From NCBI GenBank assembly GCA_900199655.1, contig FZRE01000003.1, positions 124,001-188,000 of the forward strand: 64,000 nucleotides of DNA, in the 5' to 3' direction. Origin of the DNA: Prevotellaceae bacterium KH2P17. GTDB taxonomy: Bacteria > Bacteroidota > Bacteroidia > Bacteroidales > Bacteroidaceae. This document shows positions 17,216 to 28,361 of this stretch, piece by piece. The position numbers and the translations under genes are program-made. Numbering within the stretch: the first letter of the stretch is position 1; every line of letters begins with the position of its first letter. Under the pieces are notes generated by a model that was not told where the DNA came from, did not search any database, and worked only from the letters and a program-made list of their open reading frames with translations.

Positions 17216-19804
17216 TTAGTTGCGGAAAGTGAGCTGACCGTTAGCGGCATCTACGATGATGGGCTTCTCGCGCAGAACTTGCTCTGCCAAGAGCTTCTTA
17301 CCGAGCTCATTGAGCACGTAATCCTGTATGGCCCGCTTCACCGGTCGGGCTCCGAACTCGGGGTCGTAGCCCACATCGGCCAGGAAGTCGACGGCATCCG
17401 GCGTCCATTCCAAGTCGAAGCCCTGCGGCTCCAGCATGCTCTTTACGCGCTTCATCTGCAAGATGACCACCTTCGAAATCTCCTCTTTGGTAAGCGGCAG
17501 GAACATGATGGTATCGTCGATGCGGTTCAGGAACTCCGGCCGGATAGTCTTCTTGAGCATCTCCATCACGCGGTTGCGGGTGTCGCTGATAACCTCCTCG
17601 CGGTTATAGTCGTTGAGGTCGGCGAACCGCTCCTGTATGTACTGGCTGCCGAGGTTGGAGGTCATGATGATAATCGTGTTCTTGAAGTTCACCACACGGC
17701 CCTTGTTGTCGGTCAGCCGGCCATCGTCCAGCACCTGCAACAGGATGTTGAACACGTCGGGGTGGGCCTTTTCAATCTCGTCGAACAGCACTACGCTGTA
17801 CGGTTTACGCCGCACGGCTTCGGTCAGCTGGCCGCCTTCGTCGTAGCCAACGTAGCCCGGGGGCGCTCCGATGAGTCGCGACACGCTGAACTTCTCCTGA
17901 TATTCGCTCATGTCGATGCGCGTCATCATGTTCTCGTCATTGAACAGATAGTCGGCCAGAGCCTTTGCCAGCTCGGTCTTGCCCACGCCCGTTGTGCCCA
18001 TGAAGATGAAGGAGGCGATGGGCCGCTTGGGGTCTTGCAGGCCGGCGCGCGAGCGGCGCACGGCGTCGGCTACGGCCGTTATGGCCTCGTCCTGGCCAAT
18101 GACGCGGCGGTGGAGTTCCTCCTCCAGATGCAGCAACTTGTCGCGTTCGCTCTGCATCATGCGCGTAACGGGAATGCCGGTCCAGCGGCTCACCACCTCT
18201 GCTATGTCGTCGGCAGTCACCTCCTCGCGTACCATGCCCTCGCCGCCCTGCGTGGCTTTGAGTTGCAGTTGTATGTTGTCGATGTCGTCCTGCAGGCTTT
18301 TCAGCTTGCCGTAACGTATCTCTGCCACGCGCTCATAGTTGCCCTCGCGTTCTGCGCGCTCGGCTTCAAACTTCAGGTTCTCCATCTCCTGCTTGTCCTG
18401 TTGTATCTTGTTCACGAGGTTCTTCTCTGCTTCCCACTTGGCGCGGAAGGCATGCTCCCTCTCTTTAAGCCCCGCTATGTCCTTGTCCAGCTGCTCAATC
18501 TTGGGCTGGTCGTTCTCCCTTTTAATGGCTTCTCGCTCAATTTCGAGCTGCTTGAGGTGGCGGGTAATCTCGTCGAGTTCCTCCGGCACCGAGTCTCTTT
18601 CCATGCGTAGCTTGGCTGCGGCCTCATCCATGAGGTCGATGGCCTTGTCGGGCAGGAAGCGGTCACTGATGTATCGCTCCGACAACTGCACAGCAGCAAT
18701 GCACGCGTCGTCCTGAATACGCACCTTGTGATGGTTCTCGTAGCGCTCTTTCAGGCCGCGGAGGATGCTTATGGCGTCAACTTCATCGGGCTCATCGACC
18801 ATCACCGTCTGGAACCGACGTTCCAACGCCTTGTCCTTCTCGAAGTATTTCTGGTACTCGTTCAGCGTCGTTGCGCCTATTGCACGCAGCTCTCCGCGGG
18901 CCAGGGCGGGTTTGAGAATGTTGGCGGCATCCATCGCTCCCTCGCCTCCTCCTGCCCCCACGAGGGTGTGGATTTCGTCGATGAAGAGGATGATGTTGCC
19001 CTGCGCGTTCACTACTTCCTTGATAACGCTCTTCAGTCGCTCCTCAAACTCGCCCTTGTACTTAGCTCCGGCCACCAGTGCACCCATGTCGAGCGAGTAG
19101 AGTTGCTTGTTGCGGAGGTTCTCGGGCACGTCACCGCGCACGATGCGCTCGGCCAGTCCCTCTACGATAGCTGTCTTTCCGGTTCCCGGCTCGCCGATGA
19201 GGATGGGGTTGTTCTTGGTCCGGCGCGAGAGTATCTGCAGCACGCGGCGTATCTCCTCGTCACGACCAATGACGGGGTCGAGCTTGCCCTTGCGCGCTTC
19301 TTCTACCAGATTCTTGGCATACTTGCTCAAAGCCTGATAGTTCTCGTCGGCCGATGCGCTCTGCACCTTTTGCCCTTGCCGCAACTCCTGGATGGCTTTG
19401 GTGGTGTTGGCAGCGGTGAGTCCGGCATCTTTCAGGATGCGCGAAGCCGTTGAGTTGACCTGTAACAGCGCCATGAGCATGGGCTCTATGGAGACGAAAT
19501 CATCGCCCATTTGCTGCGAAAGGTCCATTGTCTTCTCGAAAACCTGGTTGGTCTCGTTCGAGAAATAGGGCTGTCCGCCCTGCACCTTGGGCAGATGGTC
19601 GATCTCGCTCTGCACGAGCGACTCTGTCTGCATGGTGTTGACGCCCGACTTCTGGAATATGAAGTTGGTCACGTCGCGGCCTTTCTGCATGATGCCTTGC
19701 AGCAGGTGCACCGGCTCAATGGCCTGGTTGCCGGCCCGCTGAGCCGTGTTCACGGCCTCCTGAACGGCCTCTTGTGCCTTGATGGTGAATTTGTCGAATG
19801 TCAT
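17216..19804 (-). CDS. clpB: ATP-dependent chaperone ClpB
   Basis: The ATG at 19804 ([10 protein letters not shown]) gives 862 aa, the usual ClpB size; the longer frame above it lacks homology. Domains in order are an N-terminal Clp repeat domain, NBD1 with Walker A GEPGTGKT and Walker B FIDEIH, a long coiled-coil middle domain (about residues 400-540), NBD2 with Walker A GTTGVGKT and FDEIEKAHP, and a small C-terminal domain. The hexamer works with DnaK to dissolve aggregated proteins. No consensus heat-shock promoter is recognised; a TATCCTTTG box at 19858-19866 is a weak candidate. Confidence 0.97.
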   Translation of the reverse strand: MTFDKFTIKAQEAVQEAVNTAQRAGNQAIEPVHLLQGIMQKGRDVTNFIFQKSGVNTMQTESLVQSEIDHLPKVQGGQPYFSNETNQVFEKTMDLSQQMGDDFVSIEPMLMALLQVNSTASRILKDAGLTAANTTKAIQELRQGQKVQSASADENYQALSKYAKNLVEEARKGKLDPVIGRDEEIRRVLQILSRRTKNNPILIGEPGTGKTAIVEGLAERIVRGDVPENLRNKQLYSLDMGALVAGAKYKGEFEERLKSVIKEVVNAQGNIILFIDEIHTLVGAGGGEGAMDAANILKPALARGELRAIGATTLNEYQKYFEKDKALERRFQTVMVDEPDEVDAISILRGLKERYENHHKVRIQDDACIAAVQLSERYISDRFLPDKAIDLMDEAAAKLRMERDSVPEELDEITRHLKQLEIEREAIKRENDQPKIEQLDKDIAGLKEREHAFRAKWEAEKNLVNKIQQDKQEMENLKFEAERAEREGNYERVAEIRYGKLKSLQDDIDNIQLQLKATQGGEGMVREEVTADDIAEVVSRWTGIPVTRMMQSERDKLLHLEEELHRRVIGQDEAITAVADAVRRSRAGLQDPKRPIASFIFMGTTGVGKTELAKALADYLFNDENMMTRIDMSEYQEKFSVSRLIGAPPGYVGYDEGGQLTEAVRRKPYSVVLFDEIEKAHPDVFNILLQVLDDGRLTDNKGRVVNFKNTIIIMTSNLGSQYIQERFADLNDYNREEVISDTRNRVMEMLKKTIRPEFLNRIDDTIMFLPLTKEEISKVVILQMKRVKSMLEPQGFDLEWTPDAVDFLADVGYDPEFGARPVKRAIQDYVLNELGKKLLAEQVLREKPIIVDAANGQLTFRN

Positions 19805-19945
19805 ATCTTGTTCTCCTTTCGTTTCTTTCAGTTTCGTTTTATCCATCCATCTGCACGCAAAGGATATGCCGAAGCCGGCTTTTACGCCAAAGACAGAAAC
19901 GGGTCTGCCATTTTGTCGTATTGCTCCCCCAAAACTGCAGCTATC

Positions 19946-20006
19946 GTTCAAGCCCCTTGAAGCTGCCCTTCAAGCGCCTTGACCCATAGCTTCAAGCGCC
20001 TTGAAC
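19946..20006. repeat. TTCAAG dyad array 3
   Basis: Dyads GTTCAAGCCCCTTGAAG (19946), CTTCAAGCGCCTTGACC (19968) and CTTCAAGCGCCTTGAAC (19990) are 22 bp apart, with linkers CTGCC and CATAG. This copy lies between divergent genes (clpB and glnA), upstream of both promoters, so it cannot be a simple terminator. Confidence 0.88.
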
Positions 20007-20099
20007 GGCATGTCCGCGAAAACCGCCTGCCGGCAGCGCTTCCGCCAGAGCGTGCAACGGCAAATACCGATGCGAGGAGATAAATAAGTAGGAAAATGT

Positions 20100-20130
20100 T
20101 TTGCGAGCTGATTTTTAATGCCTATATTTG
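20100..20130 (+). promoter_or_regulatory. Promoter of glnA
   Basis: -33 TTTG (20100-20103) and -7 TATATTTG (20123-20130) are 19 bp apart. The leader is about 35 nt. Confidence 0.75.
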
Positions 20131-20166
20131 TACACTCGCTAACCAGCTATCACTTCAACAAATAAT

Positions 20167-21678
20167 ATGATGAACAACGACACATTAGCTTTGAACGCCA
20201 ACAAGGTGGTGGCCTACCTGCAGAAGCCCGCCACAGAGTTTACGAAAGAAGACATCATCAGCTTCATTGCACATCATGACATCCGCATGGTGAACTTCAT
20301 GTATCCCGGCGGCGACGGCAAGCTGAAGACCCTGAACTTCGTGATAACCAACGAAGCCTACCTGCGCACCATCCTCACCTGCGGCGAGCGGGTTGACGGC
20401 TCCAGCCTCTTCGACTTCATCCAGGCCTCCAGTTCCGACCTGTACGTGCTCCCCCGGTTCGCTACGGCGTTTGTAGACCCCTTTGCGGAGATACCCACCT
20501 TGAGCATGCTATGCTCGTTCTTTGACAAAGACGGCAGACCTCTGGAGAGCGCTCCGGAGCACACTTTGGCCAAAGCCTTGGATGCCATGAGGGCCACAAC
20601 GGGCATGGATTTCCATGCCATGGGCGAGCTGGAATACTACGTCATCAAGCCTTCGGAGAACGTCTATCCCGCCATCGACCAGCACGGCTACCACGAGAGC
20701 ATGCCTTATGCCAAAACTAACGACTTCCGTGCACGCTGCATGGACTACATCGCACAGTGCGGCGGGCAGATAAAATACGGCCACTCGGAGGTGGGCAACT
20801 TCACCCACAACGGCCTCACCTACGAGCAGAACGAGATTGAGTTCTTGCCCATTCTCTGCACGCAGGCCGCCGACGAGCTGCTGATAGCCAAGTGGGTGAT
20901 ACGCAACCTGGCCTACCGCGAGGGTCTGGACGTAACTTTTGCACCCAAGATAACCACGGGCAAGGCCGGCTCGGGCCTGCATATACACATGCGACTGATG
21001 AAAGACGGCCGCAGCGTGATGACCAATGCCGACGGCACTCTGAGCAACGAAGCCCGCACGGCCATAGCCGGACTGATGGATGTGGCACAGGCCATCACCG
21101 CCTTCGGCAACAAGAACCCCACCTCTTACTTCCGTCTGGTGCCCCATCAGGAAGCACCCACCAACGTGTGCTGGGGCGACCGCAACCGCAGTGTGCTGGT
21201 CCGGGTGCCGCTGGGGTGGACTTCGGGCGTTGACATGAGCCGTGCGGTGAACCCGCTGGAGCATGAGGAAGAGCTTGATACGACCGACAAGCAGACCTTC
21301 GAGATGCGTTCGCCCGATGGTTCTGCCGACCTCTACCAGCTCATTGCAGGCCTCTGCGTGGGCTGCAGGCACGGTTTCGAGATGGCAGATGCGCTCAACG
21401 TGGCCGCCAAGACGTATGTTGACGTGAACATACACAATGCAGAGAACGCCGCGAAGCTGGCCACCCTGCAGGAATTACCCGACAGTTGTGCCGCCAGTGC
21501 CGACTCTCTGGAGGCCAAGCGCAGCATCTTCGAGGCCCACGGTGTGTTCTCGCCGGCCATGATAAACGGCATCCTGAGCCAGCTGCGGGCCTTCAACGAC
21601 CGCACGCTGCGGCACGACATAGAGGGCAATCAGGAAAAGATTGCCGCGCTGGTGGAACGCTTCTTCCACTGCGGATAG
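20167..21678 (+). CDS. glnA: Glutamine synthetase
   Basis: This 503-aa type I-like enzyme makes glutamine from glutamate, ammonia and ATP. Visible motifs are the beta-grasp N terminus, the metal-binding GELEYYVIK, GHSEVGNFTHNGL with its glutamates, GSGLHIHM, and RLVPHQEAPTNVCWGDRNRS in the active site. It ends in EMRSPDGSADLYQLIAGL and a helical tail. No adenylylation-loop Tyr motif was recognised. It is monocistronic, with a strong promoter and terminator. Confidence 0.93.
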   Translation: MMNNDTLALNANKVVAYLQKPATEFTKEDIISFIAHHDIRMVNFMYPGGDGKLKTLNFVITNEAYLRTILTCGERVDGSSLFDFIQASSSDLYVLPRFATAFVDPFAEIPTLSMLCSFFDKDGRPLESAPEHTLAKALDAMRATTGMDFHAMGELEYYVIKPSENVYPAIDQHGYHESMPYAKTNDFRARCMDYIAQCGGQIKYGHSEVGNFTHNGLTYEQNEIEFLPILCTQAADELLIAKWVIRNLAYREGLDVTFAPKITTGKAGSGLHIHMRLMKDGRSVMTNADGTLSNEARTAIAGLMDVAQAITAFGNKNPTSYFRLVPHQEAPTNVCWGDRNRSVLVRVPLGWTSGVDMSRAVNPLEHEEELDTTDKQTFEMRSPDGSADLYQLIAGLCVGCRHGFEMADALNVAAKTYVDVNIHNAENAAKLATLQELPDSCAASADSLEAKRSIFEAHGVFSPAMINGILSQLRAFNDRTLRHDIEGNQEKIAALVERFFHCG

Positions 21679-21722
21679 CAGCCGGCACTTCCACGAAGGG
21701 CTCCGGCCATCATCAAACGGAG

Positions 21723-21754
21723 AATGTACGGGCTTCGGAGCTCGTACATTTTTT
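21723..21754 (+). terminator. Terminator of glnA
   Basis: AATGTACG and CGTACATT pair around a 12-nt loop and are followed by a T-run. It lies about 45 bp past the stop. Confidence 0.88.
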
Positions 21755-21763
21755 GTTTATTTA

Positions 21764-21795
21764 TTTGCTGTTACAAGACTTTTGTCGTAACTTTG
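21764..21795 (+). promoter_or_regulatory. Promoter of the A2M-DUF1573-ispH unit
   Basis: -33 TTTG (21764-21767) and -7 TAACTTTG (21788-21795) are 20 bp apart, with a leader of about 20 nt. Confidence 0.85.
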
Positions 21796-21817
21796 CAATA
21801 ATTAAAAAGCGTCGATT

Positions 21818-24800
21818 ATGAAGAAAATCCTCATATCCCTGATAGTTGTTTTAATGTGTTTACCAATGGCTATGAATGCAGACGGCTATACAACTTTATG
21901 GAAGCAGTACGAAGCGGCGGGACGTAAAGACCTGCCAAAGACGCAGTTGCAGATTCTTGGCAACATTGTAGGCAAGGCTTCAAAGGAGCAGAAGTACGGC
22001 CATCTGCTCAAGGCACAGCTGCTGGAAATACAGCTGCAGCTGGCCGTTTCGCCCGATTCGCTGCTGCCGATGCGCGACAGGCTGGAGGCCGAAGAGGGCA
22101 AAGTTACCGACCGGGTGCTGGCAGCAGTCTATCAGTGTGCCCTCGGCAAGCTGTACGAAACGGCCGGCACCGAAGCCGAAACCAACGGAACGAGGAGCCG
22201 GGAATACTTCAAAAAGGCGATGGAAAATCCCGAACTGCTGGCCAAATACACCGTAACGGACTATCTGCCGCTGCTTGTCGACGGGGTAGACAGCCGCATC
22301 TTCGCCGACGACCTGCTGCACGTGATAGGTTTCGAGGCCCGGGATTACAAGACGCTTCACGACTACTACCTGGCCCGGGGCAACCGTGCGGCGGCCTGCA
22401 TCTGCGCCTACGAGCTCTCGCAAAAGGAGCGCCATGAGGACGTAAACGAGATACATAAGTCCAAATACCTGCAGAAGATAGACTCGCTCATTGAGGTTTA
22501 CAAGGACTTACCCGAAGCCGGAGAGCTCGCCATAGAGCATTACAACTTCATCAGTCAGGCTACCGACGCCACTGCTCAGGACAAGATGCGCTACATCAAC
22601 TATGCCTTGAGTCGCTGGGGTGCCTGGCCGCGCATGAACATACTGCGCAACGCACAGAGCGACCTGACCCGACCGGAATTCAATGTCAGCATCGGCGACG
22701 AGCTCTCTCTGCCCGGCAAGCCGCGCAAGGTGCTTGTAAATTCAGTGCGGAACATCAACACGCTGACCATGAACGTTTACAGGCTGAAGGCTAAAGGCGA
22801 TACAAAGCTGGACCCGCAAGGTACCGAACACTACCGCAAGCTGATGGAGGGAGCCGTCCCGGTGCCCGAAGCAACGCAGAGCCTGAAGTATTTCGGCATG
22901 CCTGCTTATAAGGAGATAACCGACACCATGACCATAGCGCCGCTGCAGCCTGGTGTGTACATGGTCGAGATATCGACCGACAACAAGGCCATTCAGCCCC
23001 AGCGCAGCCTGCTGCACGTGAGCAACCTTTTTGTGATAAGTGAGGAGCTGCCGGGCAAGAACATCCGCATAGCCGTGGTCGATGCCACCAACGGCCGCCC
23101 GGTTGTCGGTGCCAAGGTGCGCCTGACTACCCAGAACTACTACGGAAAGGCAGATGAAGTGCAGACGCTTACATGCGGTGCCAACGGCGAAGCTACGCTC
23201 ACATACTCTCAACGCGAACCCAACAGGGTCTATGTCTATACGGACGACGACGTGTTTGCGCCCGAGATAGGCTTCGGAAACTCCTTTTCTTATTACGATG
23301 TGAAGAACGACCGCAAGGTTGCCGACCTCTTTACCGACCGCCGTATCTACCGGCCGGGCCAGACGGTGCACGTGGCCGCGGTGGCTTACACGGTGCTTCG
23401 GCAGCAGGAAACACAGGCTGACGCCGGCCGGCAGCTCAAGTTTACGCTCCGCGATGCCAACTACAAGCCCGTTGCCGAGAAGCAGGTAACGACCGATGAC
23501 TATGGAACGGCATCGGTGGACTTCACGCTCCCGCAGTCCGGTCTTACGGGTGTGTTCACTGTCGAGACGCCTAACGGCTCAACCTACTTCTCGGTCGAGG
23601 AATACAAACGCCCCACTTTCCAAGTTGAATTTGATGAGGTAAAGCAGAAATATGAGAATGGCGACACCTTGACGGTGGTGGGTCATGCCCGCAGTTTTGC
23701 AGGAGTGCCCGTGCAGGGTGCGGTGGTCAAGTACACCGTGGAGCGCCGTCCGTCTTCCTGGTGGTGGTATCGGGCGGCCAATGACCGTACGGTTATCCTG
23801 CTGAGTGATACCCTGAAGACCGACGACAAGGGCGAGTTCCGCGTCCGTATGCCCATGGAATTGCCCGTTACACTGGACAACCGGCATCCCCGTTTCTATC
23901 GTTTCTCCGTCAGCGCACATGTTACCGACGCAGCCGGAGAGAGCCGGGAAGGGGAGATGAGCCTGCCGTTGAGCACGCATCCAACGGCTTTCAGCTGCGA
24001 CATTCCGCAGAAGTCGGAGCTCGATAGCCTGCAGTCGTTCTCTTTCAGCTATAAGAACAATGCCGGAAAGGACATTCCCGGCGTGGTAAAATACGCCATC
24101 GACGGCAAGAACTACGAAGCAAAGGCCAACGAAAAGATTGCGTTCAGCCCCCGCAAGCTGTCACTCGGTTCTGGCAAACACATGCTCACGGCCGTTTGCG
24201 GCACCGATACGCTGAAGCAGGAGTTCGTGCTCTTCACGATGGAAGACAAGCAGCCGGCCATAGAAACGCACGACTGGTTCTACCAAACGGCATCGGAATT
24301 CCCCCGCGATGGTGGTCCGGTGTACGTTCAGGCGGGTTCTTCGGACGAGGGACAGCACATCGTTTACACCATTCTTTCAGGCAACAAGGTTCTCGAAAGC
24401 GGTGTTATCGACCAGAGTAACGCCATTACCACCCGCCGTTTTACTTACCAGGAGTCGTACGGAAACGGCCTGCTGCTCACTTTCGCATGGGTGAGAGATG
24501 GCGTGCTTTACAGCCATCAGGCCGAAATCCGCAGGCCTCTGCCCGACAAACAGCTCAACATGAAGTGGACTACTTTCCGCGACCGGCTCACTCCCGGGCA
24601 AAAAGAAGAATGGACGCTGCATATCTCCCGCCCCGATGGCAAGGCTGCCCGGGCGCAGCTGTTGGCAACTCTGTACGACAAATCGCTGGACGAGATAACC
24701 GCTCATCGTTGGCATTTCAACGATGGCTTGTACCTTAATCTGCCTTCGACCCGATGGTCCGGAGGCAACTTCGATGCCGTTGGGCTTTACGGGTTCATGG

Positions 24801-27283
24801 ATTTCGGGTCGTTGCCCGAGCGCCCGCTCGACTTCTCTCATTTCGATGAAGACTTGTTCGGCTACGCTCCGGTGGTTACAAAGGATGAACTTTTAGTGCT
24901 TGACAGTGCTCCCCGGGTGATGATTAGAGGCGGTAAGCAGACCAGAGTGGCCAATGCAAAGCTCGCAACCGCGCAGATGGCGGTTGTCGAAGCTGCTGCC
25001 GATACTGCTGCCGGAGATGCAGCAGCAGAACAAAAGGCGGCAGGCAGCGCTTCTTCACAGCTGCGTGAAAACCTCAATGAGACTGCTTTCTTCTATCCGA
25101 ACCTGGAGACCGACGCCGCCGGCAACGTGAAAATAAAGTTCACTTTGCCAGAGAGTATCACCACGTGGCGCTTCATGGGCTTTGCTCATGACCGCGAGAT
25201 GAACAACGGAATGACCGAGGCAGAGGCCGTGGCCAAGAAGACCGTGATGCTGCAACCTAACCTGCCGCGCTTTGTCCGCATGGGAGACAAGGCTCTCATT
25301 ACGGCTCGTGTGTTCAATACTTCGGACAAACAGGTTAGCGGAACGGCCCGAATGGAACTCTTGGATGCCGAAACGCAGCAGCTTGTTTACAAGCAGAACT
25401 GCAAGTATCAGGTACAGGCAGGCGGCACGGCAACAGTCTCCTTCGACTACAAACCGCAGCAGGAAGGCTCGCTGTTGATATGTCGCATCGTGGCCGAGGG
25501 CAAAGGTTACAGCGACGGCGAGCAGCATTATCTGCCCGTTTTGCCTGATAAGGAGCTGGTAACCAATACCGTTCCCTTTACTCAAAACATGCCGGGAGTG
25601 AAACGCATCGACCTTTCGGCCATGTTGCCCGCCAAGCATGACAAATCCGTAAAATACACTTTTGAATATACCAACAATCCGGCATGGCTTCTCATACAGG
25701 CCTTGCCCACCGTTGCCCGTTACAACGACGCCAACGCCATCTCGTTGGCAGCGGCTTACTATGCCAACAGCATTGCGGCCGACATCCTGCACCAGAGTCC
25801 TGCCATCAAGCAAACCATTGAGCTGTGGAAGCAGGAGAAAGGCGCTGAGACATCGCTGATGAGCAGTCTGCAGAAGAATACGGACCTCCGGGAGCTGGTA
25901 CTCAACGAGACGCCTTGGGTGGCCGATGCCGACCGCGAGGCTGACCAGAAGCAGCTGCTCATCAACTTCTTCGATGAGTCTGCACTCTCTCATGGCCTCA
26001 TGTCATCCTTCTCGCAGTTGCAGAAACTGCAAAATCCCGACGGCTCCATTAGCTGGTGGCCCGGCATGAGGGGCAGTATGTACATGACGACTGCCGTTAC
26101 CAAGATGCTTGTCCGCCTCAACACGATGACAGGCAAGCAGCCCGAAACCGCCCAGACCATTGACAACGCCTTCCGATACATGGACGGCAGGATAGCCGAA
26201 GAGGTGCGCGAGCTGAAGAAACTGCAGGCAAAAGGGCAGAAGAACCTCATTCCGAGCGAGACTGCCTGCGACTATTTGTACACCAACGCGCTGGCTAAGC
26301 GACGGTCGACGCCCAACATCACCTACCTCGTAGGCCTGCTGTCGCAGCAGCCCTCGCAGCTTACCATCTACGGAAAGGCCAACTCCGCCGTCATTCTCTC
26401 GCAGTACGGACACCGCGAAAAGGCAGCAGAGTACCTGCAGAGCATGAACGAATACAGCGTATATAAAGAGGAGACGGGGCGTTATTACGACACACCGAAA
26501 GCCCCTTACAGCTGGTTCGATTACCGCATTCCTACCCAGGTGGCCGCCATCGAGGCGCTCAAGGCGTTGAAACCTGCCGACAAGCAGACCGTTGAAGAGA
26601 TGCAACGGTGGCTACTCCAGGCCAAGCGAACCCAGAGTTGGGACACTCCTCTGAACAGCGTAAACGCCGTTTACGCCTTCCTCAACGGCGAAACAGGCAA
26701 GCTCTCTGCGCTTTCCGGCCAGCTTGCTGCACTCAAGGTAGACGGCAAACGGCTCGACCTGCCAAAAGCAACGGCCGGTTTGGGCTATGTGAAGACAACG
26801 CTCAACGCCCCCGATGCCAAGCTCTTTGAGGCCGAAAAGCAGTCGGAAGGAACCTCATGGGGTGCCGTTTACGCCCAGTTCTATCAGCAGGCGGCCGATG
26901 TAAGCGCAGCTTCTGCCGGCCTCTCCGTAAAGCGCGAGCTGATACATGCAGCCCAACCGCTCAAGGTGGGCGACAAGGTAAAGGTGCGCCTCACCATCAC
27001 CGCCGACCGCGACTACGACTTCGTTCAGGTTCAGGACAAGCGTGCAGCCTGCCTGGAGCCCGTCGGACAGCTGAGCGGTTACCGCAACGGCTACTATTGT
27101 ACGCCGCGCGATAACGCCACGAATTATTATTTCGACCGTTTGCCAAAGGGCAAGCACGTGATAGAAACCGAATACTTTATCGACCGCACCGGTACCTACC
27201 AGACCGGCATCTGCACCGTGCAGTGTGCCTACAGTCCCGAGTTCTCGGGCCGGGCAGCCGCTCAGGTCATCGAAGTAGAATAA
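21818..27283 (+). CDS. Alpha-2-macroglobulin family protein without thioester
   Basis: This 1821-aa envelope protein starts with a signal peptide (MKKILISLIVVLMCLPMAMN). The first ~280 residues are helical, then macroglobulin beta domains follow: the MG2-like LFTDRRIYRPGQTVHVAAV at about 505-525 and an A2M central segment ETDAAGNVKIKFTLPESITTWRF. A helical toroid domain (PDGSISWWPGMRGSMYMTTAV) and a C-terminal receptor-like domain come last. The usual GCxEQ thioester is absent where expected (TVARYNDANAISLAAAYYAN). Bacterial A2Ms trap proteases or guard the envelope; without thioester it cannot crosslink its prey. It is first in a three-gene unit. Confidence 0.88.
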   Translation: MKKILISLIVVLMCLPMAMNADGYTTLWKQYEAAGRKDLPKTQLQILGNIVGKASKEQKYGHLLKAQLLEIQLQLAVSPDSLLPMRDRLEAEEGKVTDRVLAAVYQCALGKLYETAGTEAETNGTRSREYFKKAMENPELLAKYTVTDYLPLLVDGVDSRIFADDLLHVIGFEARDYKTLHDYYLARGNRAAACICAYELSQKERHEDVNEIHKSKYLQKIDSLIEVYKDLPEAGELAIEHYNFISQATDATAQDKMRYINYALSRWGAWPRMNILRNAQSDLTRPEFNVSIGDELSLPGKPRKVLVNSVRNINTLTMNVYRLKAKGDTKLDPQGTEHYRKLMEGAVPVPEATQSLKYFGMPAYKEITDTMTIAPLQPGVYMVEISTDNKAIQPQRSLLHVSNLFVISEELPGKNIRIAVVDATNGRPVVGAKVRLTTQNYYGKADEVQTLTCGANGEATLTYSQREPNRVYVYTDDDVFAPEIGFGNSFSYYDVKNDRKVADLFTDRRIYRPGQTVHVAAVAYTVLRQQETQADAGRQLKFTLRDANYKPVAEKQVTTDDYGTASVDFTLPQSGLTGVFTVETPNGSTYFSVEEYKRPTFQVEFDEVKQKYENGDTLTVVGHARSFAGVPVQGAVVKYTVERRPSSWWWYRAANDRTVILLSDTLKTDDKGEFRVRMPMELPVTLDNRHPRFYRFSVSAHVTDAAGESREGEMSLPLSTHPTAFSCDIPQKSELDSLQSFSFSYKNNAGKDIPGVVKYAIDGKNYEAKANEKIAFSPRKLSLGSGKHMLTAVCGTDTLKQEFVLFTMEDKQPAIETHDWFYQTASEFPRDGGPVYVQAGSSDEGQHIVYTILSGNKVLESGVIDQSNAITTRRFTYQESYGNGLLLTFAWVRDGVLYSHQAEIRRPLPDKQLNMKWTTFRDRLTPGQKEEWTLHISRPDGKAARAQLLATLYDKSLDEITAHRWHFNDGLYLNLPSTRWSGGNFDAVGLYGFMDFGSLPERPLDFSHFDEDLFGYAPVVTKDELLVLDSAPRVMIRGGKQTRVANAKLATAQMAVVEAAADTAAGDAAAEQKAAGSASSQLRENLNETAFFYPNLETDAAGNVKIKFTLPESITTWRFMGFAHDREMNNGMTEAEAVAKKTVMLQPNLPRFVRMGDKALITARVFNTSDKQVSGTARMELLDAETQQLVYKQNCKYQVQAGGTATVSFDYKPQQEGSLLICRIVAEGKGYSDGEQHYLPVLPDKELVTNTVPFTQNMPGVKRIDLSAMLPAKHDKSVKYTFEYTNNPAWLLIQALPTVARYNDANAISLAAAYYANSIAADILHQSPAIKQTIELWKQEKGAETSLMSSLQKNTDLRELVLNETPWVADADREADQKQLLINFFDESALSHGLMSSFSQLQKLQNPDGSISWWPGMRGSMYMTTAVTKMLVRLNTMTGKQPETAQTIDNAFRYMDGRIAEEVRELKKLQAKGQKNLIPSETACDYLYTNALAKRRSTPNITYLVGLLSQQPSQLTIYGKANSAVILSQYGHREKAAEYLQSMNEYSVYKEETGRYYDTPKAPYSWFDYRIPTQVAAIEALKALKPADKQTVEEMQRWLLQAKRTQSWDTPLNSVNAVYAFLNGETGKLSALSGQLAALKVDGKRLDLPKATAGLGYVKTTLNAPDAKLFEAEKQSEGTSWGAVYAQFYQQAADVSAASAGLSVKRELIHAAQPLKVGDKVKVRLTITADRDYDFVQVQDKRAACLEPVGQLSGYRNGYYCTPRDNATNYYFDRLPKGKHVIETEYFIDRTGTYQTGICTVQCAYSPEFSGRAAAQVIEVE

Positions 27284-27296
27284 GAACCAGAACTGC

Positions 27297-28361
27297 ATGA
27301 ACATGAAACTGATGATAGCATCGTTGCTGCTGGCGGGCTGCCTGAACCTCTCCGCCCAGCAGATAACCGTGCAGCAGGACGTGATAGACTGCGGACAAAT
27401 CATGTTCCGCAAGCCTTTTGCCGTGGAGTACGACCTGCAGAACACCGACACCAAGCCGCTCGCCATCCGCGAGGTACGCACCAGCTGCGGCTGCACTGCG
27501 GTAGATTATCCCCACAGCCCCATCCCTGCAGGCGAACACTTCAAGGTCAGGGCCGTTTACGATGCCAAGCAGATGGGCCATTTCCTCAAGCAGATAGGCC
27601 TCTACGCCGGTGCGTCGAACCAGCCCGTAATGCTCTCTCTGCGCGGCGTGGTGGTAGCTGAAGCGGTTGATTTTTCGGGCAACTACCCCTTTGCCATCGG
27701 CAGCATACTGGCCGATAAAGATGCTGTGGAGTTCGACGACGTGAACAGCGGCGACCGCCTCTTCCAGAAGATACACGTGATGAACAACTCTTCGGAGACC
27801 GTGCAGCCCGTCGTGATGCACCTGCCCGGCTACCTGCAGGCGCAGGTGTCGCCGTCTAAGATAGCGCCGGGGCATGCGGGCGAAATCACGCTCTTGCTCG
27901 ATTCACGCCTCTTGCACAATAATGGGCTCACGCAGACATCCGTCTATCTCGGCATGTTTCCCGGCGATGTAGTGTCGCCAAACAAAGAGATACCGGTCTC
28001 GGTGGTGCGCTTGCCCAACTTCAGGAGCTTCAACGAGCAGAACATGGAGCTTGCTCCGCACCTGCAACTCTCTGCCGACACGCTCGACTTAGGTGCCTTT
28101 GGCAGCAAGAGCAAGAAGAAAGGAGAAATCCTGGTGCGCAACACCGGCCGCACAACACTTGACATCTCCAACCTCCAGATGTTTACACCAGGCCTCGAGG
28201 TGTCGCTCGGTTCGCGAAAGATAGCTCCCGGAGAGGAAACCAGACTCAAGGTAACGGCCGTGGCGAAGGAGCTGCGCCGCCGGCGTGCAAGGCCCCGCGT
28301 GCTCATGATAACCAACGACCCGGCACGCCCCAAGGTCGTTATCGTAATCCAGATAAAATGA
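27297..28361 (+). CDS. DUF1573 domain protein
   Basis: This 354-aa secreted protein has a signal peptide (MNMKLMIASLLLAGCLNLSA). The first repeat has the DUF1573 signature (IDCGQIMFRKPFAVEYDLQNT ending in SCGCTAVDYP) and is an immunoglobulin-like beta fold. At least one more such domain follows near the C terminus (LDLGAFGSKSKKKGEILVRN). A Cys inside the signal peptide (LLAGC) could be a lipobox. It sits 13 bp after the A2M gene and overlaps ispH by 4 bp. Its function is not established. Confidence 0.87.
   Translation: MNMKLMIASLLLAGCLNLSAQQITVQQDVIDCGQIMFRKPFAVEYDLQNTDTKPLAIREVRTSCGCTAVDYPHSPIPAGEHFKVRAVYDAKQMGHFLKQIGLYAGASNQPVMLSLRGVVVAEAVDFSGNYPFAIGSILADKDAVEFDDVNSGDRLFQKIHVMNNSSETVQPVVMHLPGYLQAQVSPSKIAPGHAGEITLLLDSRLLHNNGLTQTSVYLGMFPGDVVSPNKEIPVSVVRLPNFRSFNEQNMELAPHLQLSADTLDLGAFGSKSKKKGEILVRNTGRTTLDISNLQMFTPGLEVSLGSRKIAPGEETRLKVTAVAKELRRRRARPRVLMITNDPARPKVVIVIQIK

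Noticed and set aside
17150..18610. 486-aa open frame on the plus strand
   Set aside because: It is antisense to clpB, whose motifs are complete. The translation is low-complexity Val/Leu/His-rich shadow sequence typical of GC-rich antisense frames.
25055..25993. 312-aa open frame on the minus strand
   Set aside because: It lies fully inside the A2M gene in antisense and lacks any recognisable domain.
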